From contig JAIPEI010000150.1 of assembly GCA_021737245.1 (NCBI GenBank), positions 1-8,172 on the forward strand: 8,172 bases of DNA. Reading direction: 5' to 3'. This DNA is from Deltaproteobacteria bacterium. GTDB taxonomy: Bacteria; Desulfobacterota; DSM-4660; Desulfatiglandales; HGW-15. Below the pieces are notes generated by a model, which saw nothing but the letters and a program-made list of their open reading frames with translations, ran no database searches and was not told where the DNA came from. The translations under genes were made by a program, and so were the position numbers. The stretch's first letter is position 1. The number at the start of each line of letters is the position of its first letter. This document shows, piece by piece, positions 7,454 through 8,172 of this stretch.

Positions 7454-8172
7454 TTACTCCCCGAGGTAGGCCTGCCGGATCCTGGGGTCGGCGAGCAGGG
7501 TCCCGGCCCGGTCCTCCATCACGATCCTCCCCGTCTCCAGCACGTAGCCCCGCTCCGCCGTCTTCAGCGCGATGTTCGCGTTCTGCTCCACCAGCAGGAT
7601 CGTCGTCCCGTCCCTGTCGTTGATCTCCCCCACGATCTCGAAGATCTTCCGCACGAACAGCGGCGCCAGGCCCAGCGACGGCTCGTCCAGGAGCAGCACC
7701 TTCGGCCGGCTCATCAGCGCCCGCCCGATCGCCAGCATCTGCTGCTCTCCCCCCGACAGCGTCCCGCCCTTCTGCCTCCGCCGCTCCCGCAGCGCCGGAA
7801 ACAGACCGTACACGTGCTCCAGATCCCGCTGGATCTGCAGACGGTCCCTGCGGAAAAACGCCCCCATCTCCAGGTTGTCCTCCACTCCCAGACGCGGAAA
7901 GATCCGCCTCCCCTCCGGCACCTGGCACAGACCCAGGGGCGGAAGCGTCGCCGCCACCGCCCCCTGGATCTCACGACCGTCGTACTCGATCTCCCCCCTC
8001 ACACACTTCACGATCCCGGAGATCGTCATCAGCGTCGTGGTCTTCCCCGCTCCGTTCGCCCCGATCATGCACACGATCTCCCCAGCGTACAGCTCCACAG
8101 AGATCCCCTTGAGCGCGCGGATCCGGCCGTAACCCGACCCCACCTCCCCCAGCCTCAGTATGGGCTCCGACG
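7454..8172 (-). CDS. livF: Branched-chain amino acid-type ABC transporter ATP-binding protein LivF (5' end cut off)
   Basis: An ATPase of the HAAT/LIV family, one of the two nucleotide-binding subunits that power amino-acid uptake through LivH/LivM-type membrane proteins with a periplasmic binding protein. The 238 visible residues carry Walker A GANGAGKTT (37-45), the signature LSGGEQQ (138-144), Walker B VLLLDEP (158-164) and the LivF-typical LVEQN in place of the switch histidine. The frame is open to the window edge. A GTG at 8143 could serve as a start, but the codons before it read SEPILRLGE, the normal first strand of LivF, so the true start lies just outside and only a few residues are missing. 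The other liv genes would be expected upstream, beyond the edge. It is tightly linked to the gntR and putA genes, which suggests that the imported substrate is proline or a related amino acid, though most LivF proteins serve leucine-type substrates. Confidence 0.94.
   Translation of the reverse strand, partial: SEPILRLGEVGSGYGRIRALKGISVELYAGEIVCMIGANGAGKTTTLMTISGIVKCVRGEIEYDGREIQGAVAATLPPLGLCQVPEGRRIFPRLGVEDNLEMGAFFRRDRLQIQRDLEHVYGLFPALRERRRQKGGTLSGGEQQMLAIGRALMSRPKVLLLDEPSLGLAPLFVRKIFEIVGEINDRDGTTILLVEQNANIALKTAERGYVLETGRIVMEDRAGTLLADPRIRQAYLGE

Overview
The window is GC-rich, gene-dense bacterial DNA with five protein-coding genes: four complete and one cut by the right edge. A sigma-54 enhancer-binding activator, a KdnB-type enzyme (known from lipopolysaccharide Kdo modification), a large PutA and a LivF transporter ATPase point to a Gram-negative bacterium. 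The protein style and the left-end repeats resemble Desulfobacterota/Deltaproteobacteria, but that placement is inference and no marker gene fixes it.

Layout, left to right. Positions 1-247 carry no gene. They hold copies of a GAGTAC hexamer repeat arranged as a 19-bp perfect inverted repeat about 130 bp across. Positions 248-1783 (minus) encode a GAF / AAA+ / Fis-type sigma-54 activator of the NifA-like class. Positions 1784-1985 are a divergent promoter region with two back-to-back sigma-70-like promoters and two perfect palindromes. Positions 1986-3056 (plus) encode an iron-dependent alcohol dehydrogenase family protein that closely resembles KdnB (Kdo 8-oxidase). Five bases further on it meets, tail to tail, the large gene at 3062-6661 (minus). 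That gene encodes a bifunctional proline dehydrogenase / P5C dehydrogenase (PutA) without the DNA-binding domain and with the C-terminal ALDH-like domain. Upstream of it on the same strand are a FadR-family GntR regulator (6691-7452) and the ATPase LivF (7454 to the edge).

The right half reads as one leftward operon: livF, then gntR after 1 bp, then putA after 29 bp. The simplest reading is an amino-acid import and proline-degradation unit. The transporter would bring in the substrate, PutA would oxidise proline to glutamate, and the GntR protein would supply the control that this PutA cannot supply itself. The left half is a separate divergent pair, activator and KdnB-like enzyme, whose functional link to each other is unproven.

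I saw no RNA gene, CRISPR array, prophage or complete insertion sequence. Most of the window is ordinary metabolism. The points worth a second look are the inverted hexamer repeat, the palindromes between the divergent promoters, the KdnB homologue without its KdnA partner, and the altered control of putA.
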